NCBI RefSeq assembly: GCF_014137995.1
Contig: NZ_JACGWV010000001.1
Span: 3,410,001-3,474,000, forward strand
DNA length: 64,000 bases
Origin: Promicromonospora sukumoe
GTDB lineage: Bacteria > Actinomycetota > Actinomycetes > Actinomycetales > Cellulomonadaceae
Reading direction: 5' to 3'
A model generated the notes under the pieces. It saw nothing but the letters and a program-made list of their open reading frames with translations, was not told the DNA's origin and searched no databases. Positions within the stretch are counted from its first letter, which is position 1. Each line of letters opens with the position of its first letter. This document shows positions 35,335 to 44,532 of the stretch, piece after piece. A program made the translations under genes and the position numbers.

Positions 35335-35759
35335 GCAGTCCTCTCCTCGGACGTGCTGCGCGACGTCCGCCACAGCCACCACAGGCCCACGAAGGGCAGG
35401 ACCAGGGGCACGTAACCGTAGCCCTGGCCGAATCCGGACCAGACGGTCGACTCGCCGAAGACGTCAGGGTCGGCAAGGGACAGCGCCCCGATCGTGACGA
35501 CGCCGACGGCCTCGATCCCGACCGTGATCCAGGCGGTCACCCGCCAGGCGGGCGTGCCGATCGCGAGCGCGAACGTCGCGACCACGTACACCGCGGCCGC
35601 GAGCGTCGAGAGCGTGTAGGCCACCGGCGCCTCGCCGAACTTCACGACGAGCTCGTAGGACGAGCGGCCCAGGGCCGCGAACGCCAGGATGCCGTACACG
35701 GTCACCAGCACGCGGCCGAAGCCCCGCCCGGTCCGTCGTCCGGCTGTCGGTTCCGTCAT
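35331..35759 (-). CDS. Four-helix membrane protein
   Basis: 142 residues with four hydrophobic segments (VLVTVYGILAFAALGRSSYEL; LAAAVYVVATFALAIG; VTAWITVGIEAVGVVTIGALS; YVPLVLPFVGLWWLW). Its ends overlap both neighbours (TGATG upstream, ATGA with pyrD), so it is firmly in the operon. No function recognised; actinobacterial relatives occur next to pyrD as far as I recall. Confidence 0.8.
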   Translation of the reverse strand: MTEPTAGRRTGRGFGRVLVTVYGILAFAALGRSSYELVVKFGEAPVAYTLSTLAAAVYVVATFALAIGTPAWRVTAWITVGIEAVGVVTIGALSLADPDVFGESTVWSGFGQGYGYVPLVLPFVGLWWLWRTSRSTSEERTA

Positions 35760-36118
35760 CAGGCCCCCGTCCAGATCTGCCACATGCGCCACTCCAGGAA
35801 GGCCACCGTCAGCGACGCCACGAGCAGCACCACCGAGCTCCACTTGCTGCGCTCGGCGAAGGCCCACGCGGCGGCCACAGGCAAGATCACGAGGGTCGTG
35901 GCGAAGTAGCCCCAGAACAGCAGGGGGTCGCTCGCACCGCCACCGCCCGCACCCTGGACGATCGCGACGACGCCCTGCACGAGCAGGACGACCTCGATCA
36001 CGGCACCGCCCCAGAGCTGGTTCAGGATCACCGCGCGGTCGCGGGCGACGAACCAGCCGGCCCACCCGGCCAGGACCACGCAGAGCGCGACCACGAGGAG
36101 CAGGAGGGCAAGGATCAC
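35759..36118 (-). CDS. Small integral membrane protein, operon head
   Basis: 119 residues with about four membrane helices (VILALLLLVVALCVVLAGW; AVIEVVLLVQGVVAIVQG; PLLFWGYFATTLVILPVAAAW; VVLLVASLTVAFLEW). GTG 36118 is chosen by the -10 TAGTCT seven bases upstream. Its stop overlaps the next ATG. Function unknown. Confidence 0.78.
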   Translation of the reverse strand: MILALLLLVVALCVVLAGWAGWFVARDRAVILNQLWGGAVIEVVLLVQGVVAIVQGAGGGGASDPLLFWGYFATTLVILPVAAAWAFAERSKWSSVVLLVASLTVAFLEWRMWQIWTGA

Positions 36119-36125
36119 GTCCTGC

Positions 36126-36131
36126 AGACTA
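36126..36131 (-). promoter_or_regulatory. -10 box (TAGTCT) for the pyrD operon
   Basis: TAGTCT on the minus strand lies seven bases before GTG 36118, divergent from the pepA promoter. Confidence 0.5.
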
Positions 36132-36262
36132 CCGGGCAGCCCCCGTGGGGCGGCAATCGGATCGTGCGTGACCTGCGCCTCGATCGGGGGGCGGGCGGGC
36201 TGCCGGGCAGGTGGCCGACCGCTGCCGGAGCTACCGCCGGACGGGCGGTCAGGGGCCCGGGA

Positions 36263-36268
36263 TACGAT
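36263..36268 (+). promoter_or_regulatory. -10 box (TACGAT) for pepA
   Basis: TACGAT lies seven bases before GTG 36276. Confidence 0.5.
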
Positions 36269-36275
36269 CGGCTGC

Positions 36276-37823
36276 GTGACCGACGTGACCCTCTCCAGCA
36301 AGAATCCCACCGCCGTGAAGGCCGAAGCGCTCGTAGTGGCGACCGCCCAGACGTCGGACGGCGTTGCCGTCGTGTCCGACCAGCTCCCCACGGACCTGCT
36401 CACGCAGCTCGAGACGCTCGCACCCCAGCTCGGTGTGACCGGCGCGCGCGACGAGGTCCGCAAGATCCCTGCGGGCGACAAGCTCGCCGCCGACGTCCTG
36501 GTGCTGACCGGCCTCGGCGAGCGCGCCGAGGACGGCACCTTCGCCACCGAGACGCTGCGGCGCGCCGCGGGCGCCGCGACCCGCGAGCTCGCGGGCCTCA
36601 AGTCCGCCGCCATCGCGCTGCCCGCCTCCGACGACGCCGAGATCACGGCCGTCACCGAGGGCGCCCTGCTCGGCGCCTACGCCTTCAACCGGTACCGCAC
36701 CTCCGGCAAGGCTGCCCCGAAGGCCGCCGGGAAGGACGCCGCCAAGAACGGCAAGGACCCGGTCGCCGCGATCGAGATCCTCACCCCACTGCACAAGAAC
36801 GCCAAGGCCAAGCTCGCCGCCGAGCGCGCCGCGATCCTCGCCGCTGCGGTGCACGCCACCCGCGACCTGGTCAACACCGCGCCGAACGAGCTGTACCCGG
36901 CCACGTTCGCCGACGCCGCGAAGGCCGCCGCCAAGGACGTGAAGCACCTCAAGGTGACGGTGCTGGACGACAAGCAGCTCGCCTCGGGCGGCTACGGCGG
37001 CCTCACCGCCGTCGGCCAGGGCTCGTCGCGCGGGCCGCGCCTGGTGAAGGTCGCGTACACGCCGGCCAAGCCCGGCGCGAAGATCGCGCTCGTGGGCAAG
37101 GGCATCACCTTCGACTCCGGCGGCATCTCGATCAAGCCGGCCGCGGGCATGGAGGCCATGAAGTCCGACATGGCCGGTGCCGCCGCCGTGCTGTCCACGG
37201 TGGTCGCCGCCGCGAAGCTGAACCTGCCGGTCGCGGTGACGGGCTACCTCTGCCTCGCCGAGAACATGCCGGGCGGCAACGCCCAGCGCCCCGCCGACGT
37301 CATCACCATCTACGGCGGCAAGACCGTCGAGGTGCTGAACACCGACGCCGAGGGCCGCATCGTCATGGCCGACGGCCTCGTCTCCGCCGTCGAGGACGGC
37401 CACGACGTGGTGCTCGACATCGCCACGCTCACGGGCGCCCAGATGGTCGCGCTCGGCAGCCGCACGTCCGCCGTCATGGGCAGCGACGACGTGCGCGACG
37501 AGGTCAAGGCCGCCGCCGACGCCTCGGGCGAGCTGTTCTGGCCGATGCCGCTCCCGGAGGAGCTCACGGCCAACATCAAGTCCAAGGTGGCCGACGTCGC
37601 CAACTCCGGCCCGCGCTGGGGCGGCATGCTCAACGCCGGCCTGTTCCTGCGGACGTTCGTGGGCGACCACCCGTGGGCGCACCTGGACATCGCCGGGCCG
37701 GCCTTCAACGAGGGCGGCGCGCACGGCTACACGTCGGGTGGCGGCACCGGGGTCGGCGTCCGCACCCTGCTGACGTTCGTCGAGGGCCGGGCGGCGGCCG
37801 CGGCGGCTCTTCCCGCGAAGTAG
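36276..37823 (+). CDS. pepA: Leucyl aminopeptidase (M17)
   Basis: 515 residues, cytoplasmic two-zinc aminopeptidase. The metal-binding C-terminal domain has VGKGITFDSGGISIKP, MKSDMAGAAAV, LCLAENMPGG and the M17 signature NTDAEGR near residue 350. The N-terminal macro-like domain carries a Lys/Ala insert (GKAAPKAAGKDAAKNGKD). The final codons GCG AAG TAG form the start of a 16-base repeat unit, so the gene's end merges into the array that follows. Confidence 0.95.
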   Translation: MTDVTLSSKNPTAVKAEALVVATAQTSDGVAVVSDQLPTDLLTQLETLAPQLGVTGARDEVRKIPAGDKLAADVLVLTGLGERAEDGTFATETLRRAAGAATRELAGLKSAAIALPASDDAEITAVTEGALLGAYAFNRYRTSGKAAPKAAGKDAAKNGKDPVAAIEILTPLHKNAKAKLAAERAAILAAAVHATRDLVNTAPNELYPATFADAAKAAAKDVKHLKVTVLDDKQLASGGYGGLTAVGQGSSRGPRLVKVAYTPAKPGAKIALVGKGITFDSGGISIKPAAGMEAMKSDMAGAAAVLSTVVAAAKLNLPVAVTGYLCLAENMPGGNAQRPADVITIYGGKTVEVLNTDAEGRIVMADGLVSAVEDGHDVVLDIATLTGAQMVALGSRTSAVMGSDDVRDEVKAAADASGELFWPMPLPEELTANIKSKVADVANSGPRWGGMLNAGLFLRTFVGDHPWAHLDIAGPAFNEGGAHGYTSGGGTGVGVRTLLTFVEGRAAAAAALPAK

Positions 37824-37949
37824 AACCACAGCGAAGTAGAACCGTGGCGAGATAGAACTCTGGCGAAGCAGCAGCTGCTGCTTCGCCAGAGTTCTATCTC
37901 GCTGGAGTTCTATCTCGCTGGAGTTCTATCTCGCTGAGGTTCTACCTCG
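37816..37949. repeat. 16-bp tandem array, unit gagatagaac, with a central palindrome
   Basis: Three units (37816, 37832, 37848) read CGARRTAGAAC-N5. A perfect 22-base palindrome (37864-37885, AGCAGCAGCTGCTGCT core) is the centre. Four units then read in reverse, ending at 37901, 37917, 37933 and 37949. The first unit includes the pepA stop codon. It lies between convergent genes, as at 17437 and 28580. Confidence 0.9.
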
Positions 37950-37955
37950 GCGGGG

Positions 37956-38306
37956 TCACTTCTTGCGCTGCGCGCTGTTCCAGTCGCGCATGCGCTGGGG
38001 GTAGCCGGTGAACCGGACGTTGTAGACCGGCACGCCGAGCTGGTTCGCGATGTCGAAGGCGGTGCGCTCGTCCGGCACCCGGCGGCGGGTCCACTCCCCG
38101 GTGCTCGCGACGAGCAGGATGGTGCTGGGGATGTCGGTGGTCGGGGGCTCCACATAGGCCTCCACACCGACGCGGGATCCGATGAACTCACCGAGGTGCG
38201 CCAGTGTCTGGCGGCGCGCGTCGTTGCCGGCGGGGCGTGATCCGCTGCCGGGCGTGGAACGGCGCTGGAAGAAGCGCGCGAGCGAGCTACGGGACTGGCG
38301 GGGCAT
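37956..38306 (-). CDS. Small protein of unknown function
   Basis: 116 residues starting MPRQSRSSLARFFQRR. The basic, Ser/Arg-rich first 30 residues look disordered. The rest (TLAHLGEFIGSRVGVEAYVE, TILLVASTGEWTRRRVPD, ANQLGVPVYNVRFTGYPQRM) looks like a small alpha/beta domain. No signal peptide or catalytic motif is clear. TACCCT is correctly placed upstream. Family not recognised. Confidence 0.72.
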   Translation of the reverse strand: MPRQSRSSLARFFQRRSTPGSGSRPAGNDARRQTLAHLGEFIGSRVGVEAYVEPPTTDIPSTILLVASTGEWTRRRVPDERTAFDIANQLGVPVYNVRFTGYPQRMRDWNSAQRKK

Positions 38307-38603
38307 GCAACGAGGGTACTAGCGAGACCGGCAGTGTCCTAGGCATCTCCACGCACATCGCAGGAAACTCGCACCTTCTGCCGACGTCTTGCCCGGCAAC
38401 ATGCCGGTTCCGGCCGCCGTCGGTCCTGTCCCGGTCCCGTCGCGGTCCTGTCACAGGGCCTCCGGGCCGTCAATGTCGCCACGGTCACACCCGACAGACG
38501 GGGTGCACGATTGGGGCCACGCCCGCTGAAGTGTCAAGATGGCATGCGGCGCCAACCCGCGCAGCAGTCGCAGTCACCTCCGCCATCCCTGAGGAGCCAG
38601 CAC
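38307..38603. other. Intergenic region before lpd
   Basis: About 300 bases without a credible gene. TTGGGG near 38512 and CAAGAT near 38536, 18 bases apart, could be a promoter for lpd with a leader of some 60 bases. GAGGAG at 38591 is the lpd ribosome site. Short C/G-rich runs (GTCCCGGTCCC-like) are repeated. Nothing else is seen. Confidence 0.4.
38313..38318 (-). promoter_or_regulatory. -10 box (TACCCT) for the 116-residue protein
   Basis: TACCCT on the minus strand lies six bases before ATG 38306. Confidence 0.45.
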
Positions 38604-40022
38604 TTGCCTACGCATGACAACCCGGACACGTACGACGTCGTCGTGCTCGGTGGGGGAAGCGGCGGCTACGCGGCCGCCCTCCGCGCCGCGCAGCTGGGCC
38701 AGAGCGTGGCCCTCGTGGAGAAGGACAAGCTCGGCGGCACCTGCCTGCACGTCGGCTGCGTGCCCACCAAGGCCCTCCTGCACGCCGCCGAGGTGGCCGA
38801 CGCCGCCACGCACGGCGCGCAGTTCGGCGTCCGCACCACGCTGGACGGCATCGACATGCCCGGCGTGCTCGCCTACAAGGACTCCGTGGTCGCCGGCCTG
38901 TACAAGGGCCTGCAGGGGCTGATCGCCTCGCGGAAGATCACCGTCGTCGAGGGGCACGGCACGCTCGCCTCCCCCGGCGTCGTCGAGGTCACCGCGGCGG
39001 ACGGCGCCACGCGCAGCCTCACCGGCACCCACGTGGTGCTCGCGACCGGCTCGTACGCGAAGACCCTGCCCGGCCTGGAGCTCGGCGGCCGCGTGCTGAC
39101 CTCCGACCAGGCGCTCACCCTCGACACCGTCCCGAAGTCCGTCGTGGTGCTCGGCGGCGGCGTCATCGGCGTGGAGTTCGCCAGCGTCTGGAAGTCCTTC
39201 GGCGCAGACGTGCAGATCGTCGAGGCGCTCCCCCACCTCGTCCCCAACGAGGACGTCGCGCTCTCGAAGGCGCTGGAGCGCGCGTTCCGCAAGCGGGGCA
39301 TCAAGTTCTCCCTGGGCGACCGCTTCGCCCAGGTCAAGCAGTCCGACGACGGCGTCCAGGTCGAGCTGGAGTCGGGCGCCACGTTCGACGCCGAGCTGCT
39401 GCTCGTCGCCGTCGGGCGCGGTGCGCGGACCGCCGACCTCGGCTACGAGGCCGCCGGCATGCGCGTCGACCGCGGGTTCGTCCTGACCGACGAGCTGCTC
39501 CGCACCGGCGTCGCGACGCCGGCCGGCGGACAGGTCTGGGCCGTCGGCGACATCGTGCCCGGCCTGCAGCTCGCCCACCGCGGCTTCGCGCAGGGCATCT
39601 TCGTGGCCGAGCAGATCGCGGGCCTGTCGCCCGCGCAGATCGACGAGGCTACGATCCCGCGCGTCACCTACTGCGAGCCGGAGGTGGCGTCGGTCGGCGT
39701 CACCGAGGCGCGGGCCGCCGAGCTGTACGGCCCGGACCAGGTGGAGACCATCGAGTACAACCTCGCGGGCAACGGCAAGAGCAAGATCCTGGGTACCCAG
39801 GGTTTCGCCAAGCTGGTGCGCCGCAAGGACGGACCCGTGGTCGGGATGCACCTGATCGGCTCGCGAGTGGGCGAGCTGATCGGCGAGGGCCAGCTCATCG
39901 TCGGCTGGGAGGCGTTCCCTGAGGACGTCGCCTCGCTCGTCCACGCACATCCCACCCAGAACGAGGCACTCGGAGAGGCACACATGGCACTGGCCGGCAA
40001 GCCTCTGCACGCCCACAACTGA
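38604..40022 (+). CDS. lpdA: Dihydrolipoamide dehydrogenase (E3)
   Basis: 472 residues; reoxidises the lipoyl group of 2-oxoacid dehydrogenase complexes with FAD and NAD. FAD-binding [20 protein letters not shown], the redox disulfide in [20 protein letters not shown]-binding [15 protein letters not shown], and the C-terminal active-site His-Glu in [13 protein letters not shown] are present. TTG 38604 is preferred because GAGGAG lies seven bases upstream. The E2 gene follows after 29 bases. Confidence 0.96.
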   Translation: MPTHDNPDTYDVVVLGGGSGGYAAALRAAQLGQSVALVEKDKLGGTCLHVGCVPTKALLHAAEVADAATHGAQFGVRTTLDGIDMPGVLAYKDSVVAGLYKGLQGLIASRKITVVEGHGTLASPGVVEVTAADGATRSLTGTHVVLATGSYAKTLPGLELGGRVLTSDQALTLDTVPKSVVVLGGGVIGVEFASVWKSFGADVQIVEALPHLVPNEDVALSKALERAFRKRGIKFSLGDRFAQVKQSDDGVQVELESGATFDAELLLVAVGRGARTADLGYEAAGMRVDRGFVLTDELLRTGVATPAGGQVWAVGDIVPGLQLAHRGFAQGIFVAEQIAGLSPAQIDEATIPRVTYCEPEVASVGVTEARAAELYGPDQVETIEYNLAGNGKSKILGTQGFAKLVRRKDGPVVGMHLIGSRVGELIGEGQLIVGWEAFPEDVASLVHAHPTQNEALGEAHMALAGKPLHAHN

Positions 40023-40051
40023 CCATAACGACAAAGGAGACCCCACAGGTC

Positions 40052-41863
40052 ATGTCTGAGAACGTGCAGCTGCCGGCCCTCGGCGAATCCGTCACCGAGG
40101 GCACTGTCACCCGCTGGCTCAAGGCTGTCGGCGACGAGGTCGCCGTCGACGAGCCGCTGCTCGAGGTGTCGACCGACAAGGTCGACACCGAGATCCCGTC
40201 GCCGATCGCCGGCGTCCTCGAGCAGATCCTCGTCCAGGAGGACGACACCGTCGAGGTCGGTGCCACCCTCGCCGTCATCGGCGACGGTTCCGGCTCGGGC
40301 GACGCCCCCGCCGCTCCCGCCGCCGAGCAGGCCGCCGCCGAGGCGCCTGCCGCCGAGCCGGCTCCCGAGCCGGCCGAGGCCTCGCCCGCCGCGGCCCCCG
40401 CCGCCGAGTCGCCCGCACCGGCTCCCGCCGCTGCTCCGGCAGCCGCCCCGGCCGGCGGTGGCACCGACGTGCTGCTGCCCGCCCTGGGCGAGTCCGTCAC
40501 CGAGGGCACCGTGACGCGCTGGCTCAAGGAGGTCGGTGACGACGTCGCCGTCGACGAGCCCCTGCTCGAGGTCTCCACCGACAAGGTCGACACCGAGATC
40601 CCGTCGCCCGTCGCCGGGACGCTCCAGGAGATCCTGGTCAAGGAGGACGAGACCATCGAGGTCGGCGCCATCCTGGCCCGCGTGGGCTCCGGCGCCGCCG
40701 CTCCGGCGGCCGAGGCTCCGGCCGCTCCGGCCCCCGAGGCGCCGAAGACCGAGGCTCCGGCCGAGGCCACCCCGGTCCCGGACCCCGCCGCGGACTCCCC
40801 GCTGCCGGCCCAGGCCGCCGCGCCCGCACCGGCTGCTCCGGCCCCCGCTGCCCCGGCTCCGGCCGCGCCGGCGCCCGCCGCTCCGGCTCCGGCTCCCGCC
40901 GCGCCCGCTGCTCCGGCGCCCGCCGCCGGCCGCAGCAGCGGCTCGTACCTGACCCCGCTCGTGCGCAAGCTCGCCGCGGAGAAGGGCGTCGACGTCGCCA
41001 CGGTGACGGGTACCGGTGTCGGTGGCCGTATCCGCAAGGAGGACGTGCTCGCCGCGGCCGAGGCCAAGGCCGCTCCGGCGCCCGCCGCTGCCGCTCCGGG
41101 CAAGGCCGCTCCGGCCGCGACCAAGCTCGAGGTGTCGCCGCTGCGTGGCACCACGGAGAAGATGTCGCGCCTGCGCAAGATCGTCGCCGAGCGGATGCTC
41201 GAGGCGGTCCAGTCGCAGGCCCAGCTGACCACGGTCCTGGAGGTCGACGTGACCCGCGTCGCGAAGCTCCGGGCCAAGGCCAAGGAGTCGTTCGCCGCGC
41301 GCGAGGGCGCCAAGCTGACGTTCCTCCCGTTCTTCACGCAGGCCGCCGTCGAGGCGCTCAAGGCCTACCCGAAGATCAACGCCACGATCGACACCGAGAA
41401 GGGCGAGATCACCTACCACGGCTCGGAGAACGTCGGTATCGCCGTCGACACCGAGCGTGGCCTCGTGGTCCCGGTCATCAAGAACGCCGGTGACCTGAAC
41501 CTGGCGGGCATCGCCCGGCAGATCCAGGACCTGGGTGCGCGCACCCGGGCGAACAAGGTCACGCCGGACGAGCTGTCGGGCGGCACGTTCAACATCACGA
41601 ACACCGGCTCGGGCGGCTCCCTGATCGACACGCCGATCGTGCCGCTGGGCCACGCCGCCATCCTGGGCACGGGCACCATCACCAAGCGCCCGGTCGTGGT
41701 GACGGACGGCGAGGGCAACGAGAGCATCGCGGTGCGCTCGATGGCCTACATCTTCCTGTCCTACGACCACCGCCTGGTCGACGGCGCGGACGCCGCGCGC
41801 TTCCTCACCGCGATCAAGAACCGGATCGAGGAGGGCGCGTTCGAGGCCGAGGTCGGTCTCTGA
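40052..41863 (+). CDS. sucB: Dihydrolipoyl acyltransferase (E2), two lipoyl domains
   Basis: 603 residues. Two nearly identical lipoyl domains (residues about 1-75 and 140-215) each carry the lipoylated Lys in [14 protein letters not shown]. Ala/Pro-rich linkers follow, then an E1/E3-binding domain ([20 protein letters not shown]) near residue 295, and the catalytic domain from about residue 365 ending with [15 protein letters not shown] (His and Asp of the acyltransferase site). In actinobacteria this SucB-type E2 mainly serves pyruvate dehydrogenase; use for 2-oxoglutarate is also possible. It is paired with lpdA, and lipA/lipB lie 6 kb away. Confidence 0.95.
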   Translation: MSENVQLPALGESVTEGTVTRWLKAVGDEVAVDEPLLEVSTDKVDTEIPSPIAGVLEQILVQEDDTVEVGATLAVIGDGSGSGDAPAAPAAEQAAAEAPAAEPAPEPAEASPAAAPAAESPAPAPAAAPAAAPAGGGTDVLLPALGESVTEGTVTRWLKEVGDDVAVDEPLLEVSTDKVDTEIPSPVAGTLQEILVKEDETIEVGAILARVGSGAAAPAAEAPAAPAPEAPKTEAPAEATPVPDPAADSPLPAQAAAPAPAAPAPAAPAPAAPAPAAPAPAPAAPAAPAPAAGRSSGSYLTPLVRKLAAEKGVDVATVTGTGVGGRIRKEDVLAAAEAKAAPAPAAAAPGKAAPAATKLEVSPLRGTTEKMSRLRKIVAERMLEAVQSQAQLTTVLEVDVTRVAKLRAKAKESFAAREGAKLTFLPFFTQAAVEALKAYPKINATIDTEKGEITYHGSENVGIAVDTERGLVVPVIKNAGDLNLAGIARQIQDLGARTRANKVTPDELSGGTFNITNTGSGGSLIDTPIVPLGHAAILGTGTITKRPVVVTDGEGNESIAVRSMAYIFLSYDHRLVDGADAARFLTAIKNRIEEGAFEAEVGL

Positions 41864-41890
41864 CGAACCTCGTCAGGTAGGTAGTGCCGT

Positions 41891-41927
41891 GCTGTGGCCG
41901 GTCCCGGGTTCCGGGACCGGCCACAGC
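41891..41927 (+). terminator. Terminator of lpdA-sucB
   Basis: Perfect 17-base arms (GCTGTGGCCGGTCCCGG and complement) around GTT. Confidence 0.8.
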
Positions 41928-41965
41928 CGTCTGTACGTCACCCTTCTGAGCGGCGCCCCGCGCGT

Positions 41966-41971
41966 TAGATT
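41966..41971 (+). promoter_or_regulatory. -10 box (TAGATT) for the epimerase gene
   Basis: TAGATT lies six bases before ATG 41978. Confidence 0.5.
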
Positions 41972-41977
41972 CGCGGC

Positions 41978-42973
41978 ATGGACGTTGCGGTGGCCGGCTC
42001 GCACGGCTTCATCGGCTCCGCGCTCGTCGCGGACCTCGTCGCCCGGGGGCACGGCGTGCGGCGCCTGGTGCGCCGCGGCACCGGCTCGGGAGGCACCGGG
42101 TCGGGTGACGGCACGGGACCGCGCGGCACCAGCTCGTCCGACGACGGCGCGCTCCGCACGAACCCCACGAACGCCGCGACCGACCCGCCCGCAGTGCGCC
42201 AGGTGCTGTGGGACCCGCGCACGGGCGAACTCGCCCCGGCCGCGCTGGAGGGCGCGGACGCCGTCGTGAACCTGGCCGGCGCCGGGGTGGGCGACCACCG
42301 CTGGACCCCGGCCTACCGGCAGAAGCTCCTGGGGTCGCGGACCACCACCACGAGCCTGCTGGCGCGCACGATCGCGCGCCTGGACGACCCGCCGGTGCTG
42401 GTGAACGCCTCGGGGACCGGCGCATACGGGAACCGCGGGGACGAGGTGCTGACCGAGGCGTCGGAGCGCGGGGACGACTTCCTCGCGCAACTGGTCAAGG
42501 CCTGGGAGAACGCCACGGCACCCGCCGCCGACGCCGGGGCCCGCGTCGTCTGGCTGCGCAGCGGCATCGTGCTCGGGGCCTCGGGCGGGGCGCTCGGCAG
42601 GCTGCTGCCGCTCCTGCGCCTCGGCGTCGGCGGGCCGCTCGGCAGCGGCAGGCAGTGGTGGAGCTGGATCACGCTCGTCGACGAGGTCGCGGTGATCCGG
42701 CACGTCATCGGCGCGGACGTGCGCGGACCCGTGAACGCCGTGGCGCCCGAGCCCACCACCAACCGGGAGCTGACCCGCGCGCTCGCCAAGGCCCTGCACC
42801 GCCCGGCGGCGCTGACCGTGCCGCGGTTCGCGCTGCGGATCGCGGTCGGTCAGCTCGCCGCCGACCTGGTGGCCTCCCAGAGGGTCGTCCCCGCCGTCCT
42901 GAGCCGGACGGGCTTCGCCTGGACGCACGCCGCCCCCGAGGAGGCGGCGCGCTGGGTCGCGGCGAGGGGCTGA
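41978..42973 (+). CDS. TIGR01777-type NAD-dependent epimerase/dehydratase
   Basis: 331 residues. Extended SDR fold: VAVAGSHGFIGSALVADLVARGH (Rossmann motif), VVNLAGAGVGDHRWTPAYRQ, and VNASGTGAYGNRGDEVLTE with the Tyr of a shifted active site. The C-terminal DUF1731-like end is AVLSRTGFAWTHAAPEEAARW. A Ser/Gly-rich insert of about 35 residues after the first helix is unusual. The family (YfcH/SulA-like) has no settled function. It converges on the pseudokinase gene with 6 bases between. Confidence 0.88.
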   Translation: MDVAVAGSHGFIGSALVADLVARGHGVRRLVRRGTGSGGTGSGDGTGPRGTSSSDDGALRTNPTNAATDPPAVRQVLWDPRTGELAPAALEGADAVVNLAGAGVGDHRWTPAYRQKLLGSRTTTTSLLARTIARLDDPPVLVNASGTGAYGNRGDEVLTEASERGDDFLAQLVKAWENATAPAADAGARVVWLRSGIVLGASGGALGRLLPLLRLGVGGPLGSGRQWWSWITLVDEVAVIRHVIGADVRGPVNAVAPEPTTNRELTRALAKALHRPAALTVPRFALRIAVGQLAADLVASQRVVPAVLSRTGFAWTHAAPEEAARWVAARG

Positions 42974-42979
42974 GCCGGG

Positions 42980-44434
42980 TCAGCGCACCTCGGAGACCCG
43001 CCAGCCGCCGGGCGTCCACACCAGGGTGAGGTCGGCCTGCTCCTTCGACGCGGGCACCGCGGTCTCGCCGTCGGCGGAGACCTGCAGGTGCGCGGTGATC
43101 GTGTACTCGATCCGCACGACCGCCTCGATGACCTGCTTCTTCTTGCCCTCGGTGCTGTCCGACGTCTCGGTCTTGTTCGACGTCGTGGTCGCGCTCTGCA
43201 CGGCCGTCGCGGCACCCGGACCCTGCGTCACGACCTCGGTCGACTGGATCTCCGCCGACGCCCCGACCACCTGCGCCTTGTTCTGCTTGAGCTCCTGGAG
43301 GATCTTCTGGTCGGCCACGTAGGCCGGCGAGCCCTCCAGGTTGACCGTGCTGATGTCGGACACGGCGCCCGCGAGCAGCGCGAGGCGGCGCTCCGTGAGC
43401 TCGACGGCGGCCCCGGCCGGGTCCTTGGCGTTGCTCACCGGGTTGATGCCGCCGCCCCACGCGGGAGCGGCCGAGTCGGGCGACGGCGCCGCGACGGCGG
43501 GCTCCTCGCCGCCGAACGCCTCGGGGATGGCGGTGATGCCCGCGGAGATCCCCGCGACGACACCGGCCGCGATCATGACCGACGCGAGCACGGAGCCCGC
43601 CAGCGCGCGCGGCTGCTCGGCCTTGGCGCCCGGCCGCGCCGTGGCTGCCCGGCCCGAGACCGGCAGCGTCGCCCGGCGTCGCGCGGTGGTCGCCCACGAA
43701 CGGGCGTCCACCGCGGCGATCGAGCCGGTCAGCGTCCTGGCCGCCGACCGCCAGGGCGACGGCGTGTGCGCGCCCAGCGGCACGTGGCCCGCGATGGGCA
43801 CCGGGCCGCTGATGGCGGCCGAGACGAGCGCCGAGGCGTCCGGGAGCCGGACGGGCTCGGTCTGCACGGCGACGTCCGCCAGCGCGGCGAGCGTGCCCGG
43901 CTCGGGCCGGTCGCGCGGGTCCTCCGCCCGGGCGCGGGCCAGGACGGCCCGCAGCGCCTGGTCGGCCTTGGAGTCCAGGCTCGGGCCGGGGAAGCCCAGC
44001 ACCGACTCGACGAGCGTGGCCAGGGACGTGACGTCGACCGGGTCGTCGCTGTGCTCGGGCAGCGTGACGCGCGGGCGCAGCATGGCGCTGCCGTCGCTGC
44101 GCAGCAGCACGTCCGTCGGCCGCACGCCGCCGTGGACGAGGCCCACGCTGTGCAGCGCGGCCAGTGCCTGCGCGATCGCGACGGTGATGCCCGCGCCCTC
44201 GGCGGCGGTCAGCGGACCGCGCGAGCCGACGGCCGTCGGCAGGTCGACCGCCCCGGTCCGGGACAGCCGGACGTCGAGGTTGTCCGGCCCGTTCGGCGAG
44301 ATGGCGATGAGCGGCACGAGATGGGGGTGGTCCAGTGTCGCGAGGGTGTCCAGGCGGCGCACCAGGAGGTCCCGTGACGCAGCCTCCATGGGGACGGCTA
44401 CGCGGACCAGTTCCGCGGATTCGATGTAGTGCAC
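42980..44434 (-). CDS. Membrane pseudokinase with extracellular domain
   Basis: 484 residues. The first 215 residues follow the Ser/Thr kinase fold, but key residues are lost: the ATP-lysine strand reads LVRVAVPMEA, the catalytic loop reads VHGGVRPTDVLL instead of H-R-D-x-K-x-x-N, and the Mg loop is MLRPRVT rather than DFG. A Ser/Arg/Thr-rich juxtamembrane part and one helix (AGSVLASVMIAAGVVAGISAG, about residues 278-300) follow. The outer part ends in a domain of about 150 residues (EAVVRIEYTITAHLQVSADG, LTLVWTPGGWRVSEV) resembling NTF2-like or Mce-associated folds. It may recognise a wall signal and recruit a partner, as mycobacterial pseudokinases do. Confidence 0.8.
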   Translation of the reverse strand: MHYIESAELVRVAVPMEAASRDLLVRRLDTLATLDHPHLVPLIAISPNGPDNLDVRLSRTGAVDLPTAVGSRGPLTAAEGAGITVAIAQALAALHSVGLVHGGVRPTDVLLRSDGSAMLRPRVTLPEHSDDPVDVTSLATLVESVLGFPGPSLDSKADQALRAVLARARAEDPRDRPEPGTLAALADVAVQTEPVRLPDASALVSAAISGPVPIAGHVPLGAHTPSPWRSAARTLTGSIAAVDARSWATTARRRATLPVSGRAATARPGAKAEQPRALAGSVLASVMIAAGVVAGISAGITAIPEAFGGEEPAVAAPSPDSAAPAWGGGINPVSNAKDPAGAAVELTERRLALLAGAVSDISTVNLEGSPAYVADQKILQELKQNKAQVVGASAEIQSTEVVTQGPGAATAVQSATTTSNKTETSDSTEGKKKQVIEAVVRIEYTITAHLQVSADGETAVPASKEQADLTLVWTPGGWRVSEVR

Positions 44435-44532
44435 CCGTTCATGAGAACTCCGTGAATCGAGGCCCGCTCTTTATCCACAGGATTTGCCGAATCCGACGCC
44501 CTGTGGGTGAACTCCCGGGTCCGCCGAGGGAC

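Noticed and set aside
39668..41770. 700-codon minus-strand reading frame
   Set aside because: It mirrors the Ala/Pro linker and lipoyl domains of sucB and gives Gly/Arg runs; no start signals.
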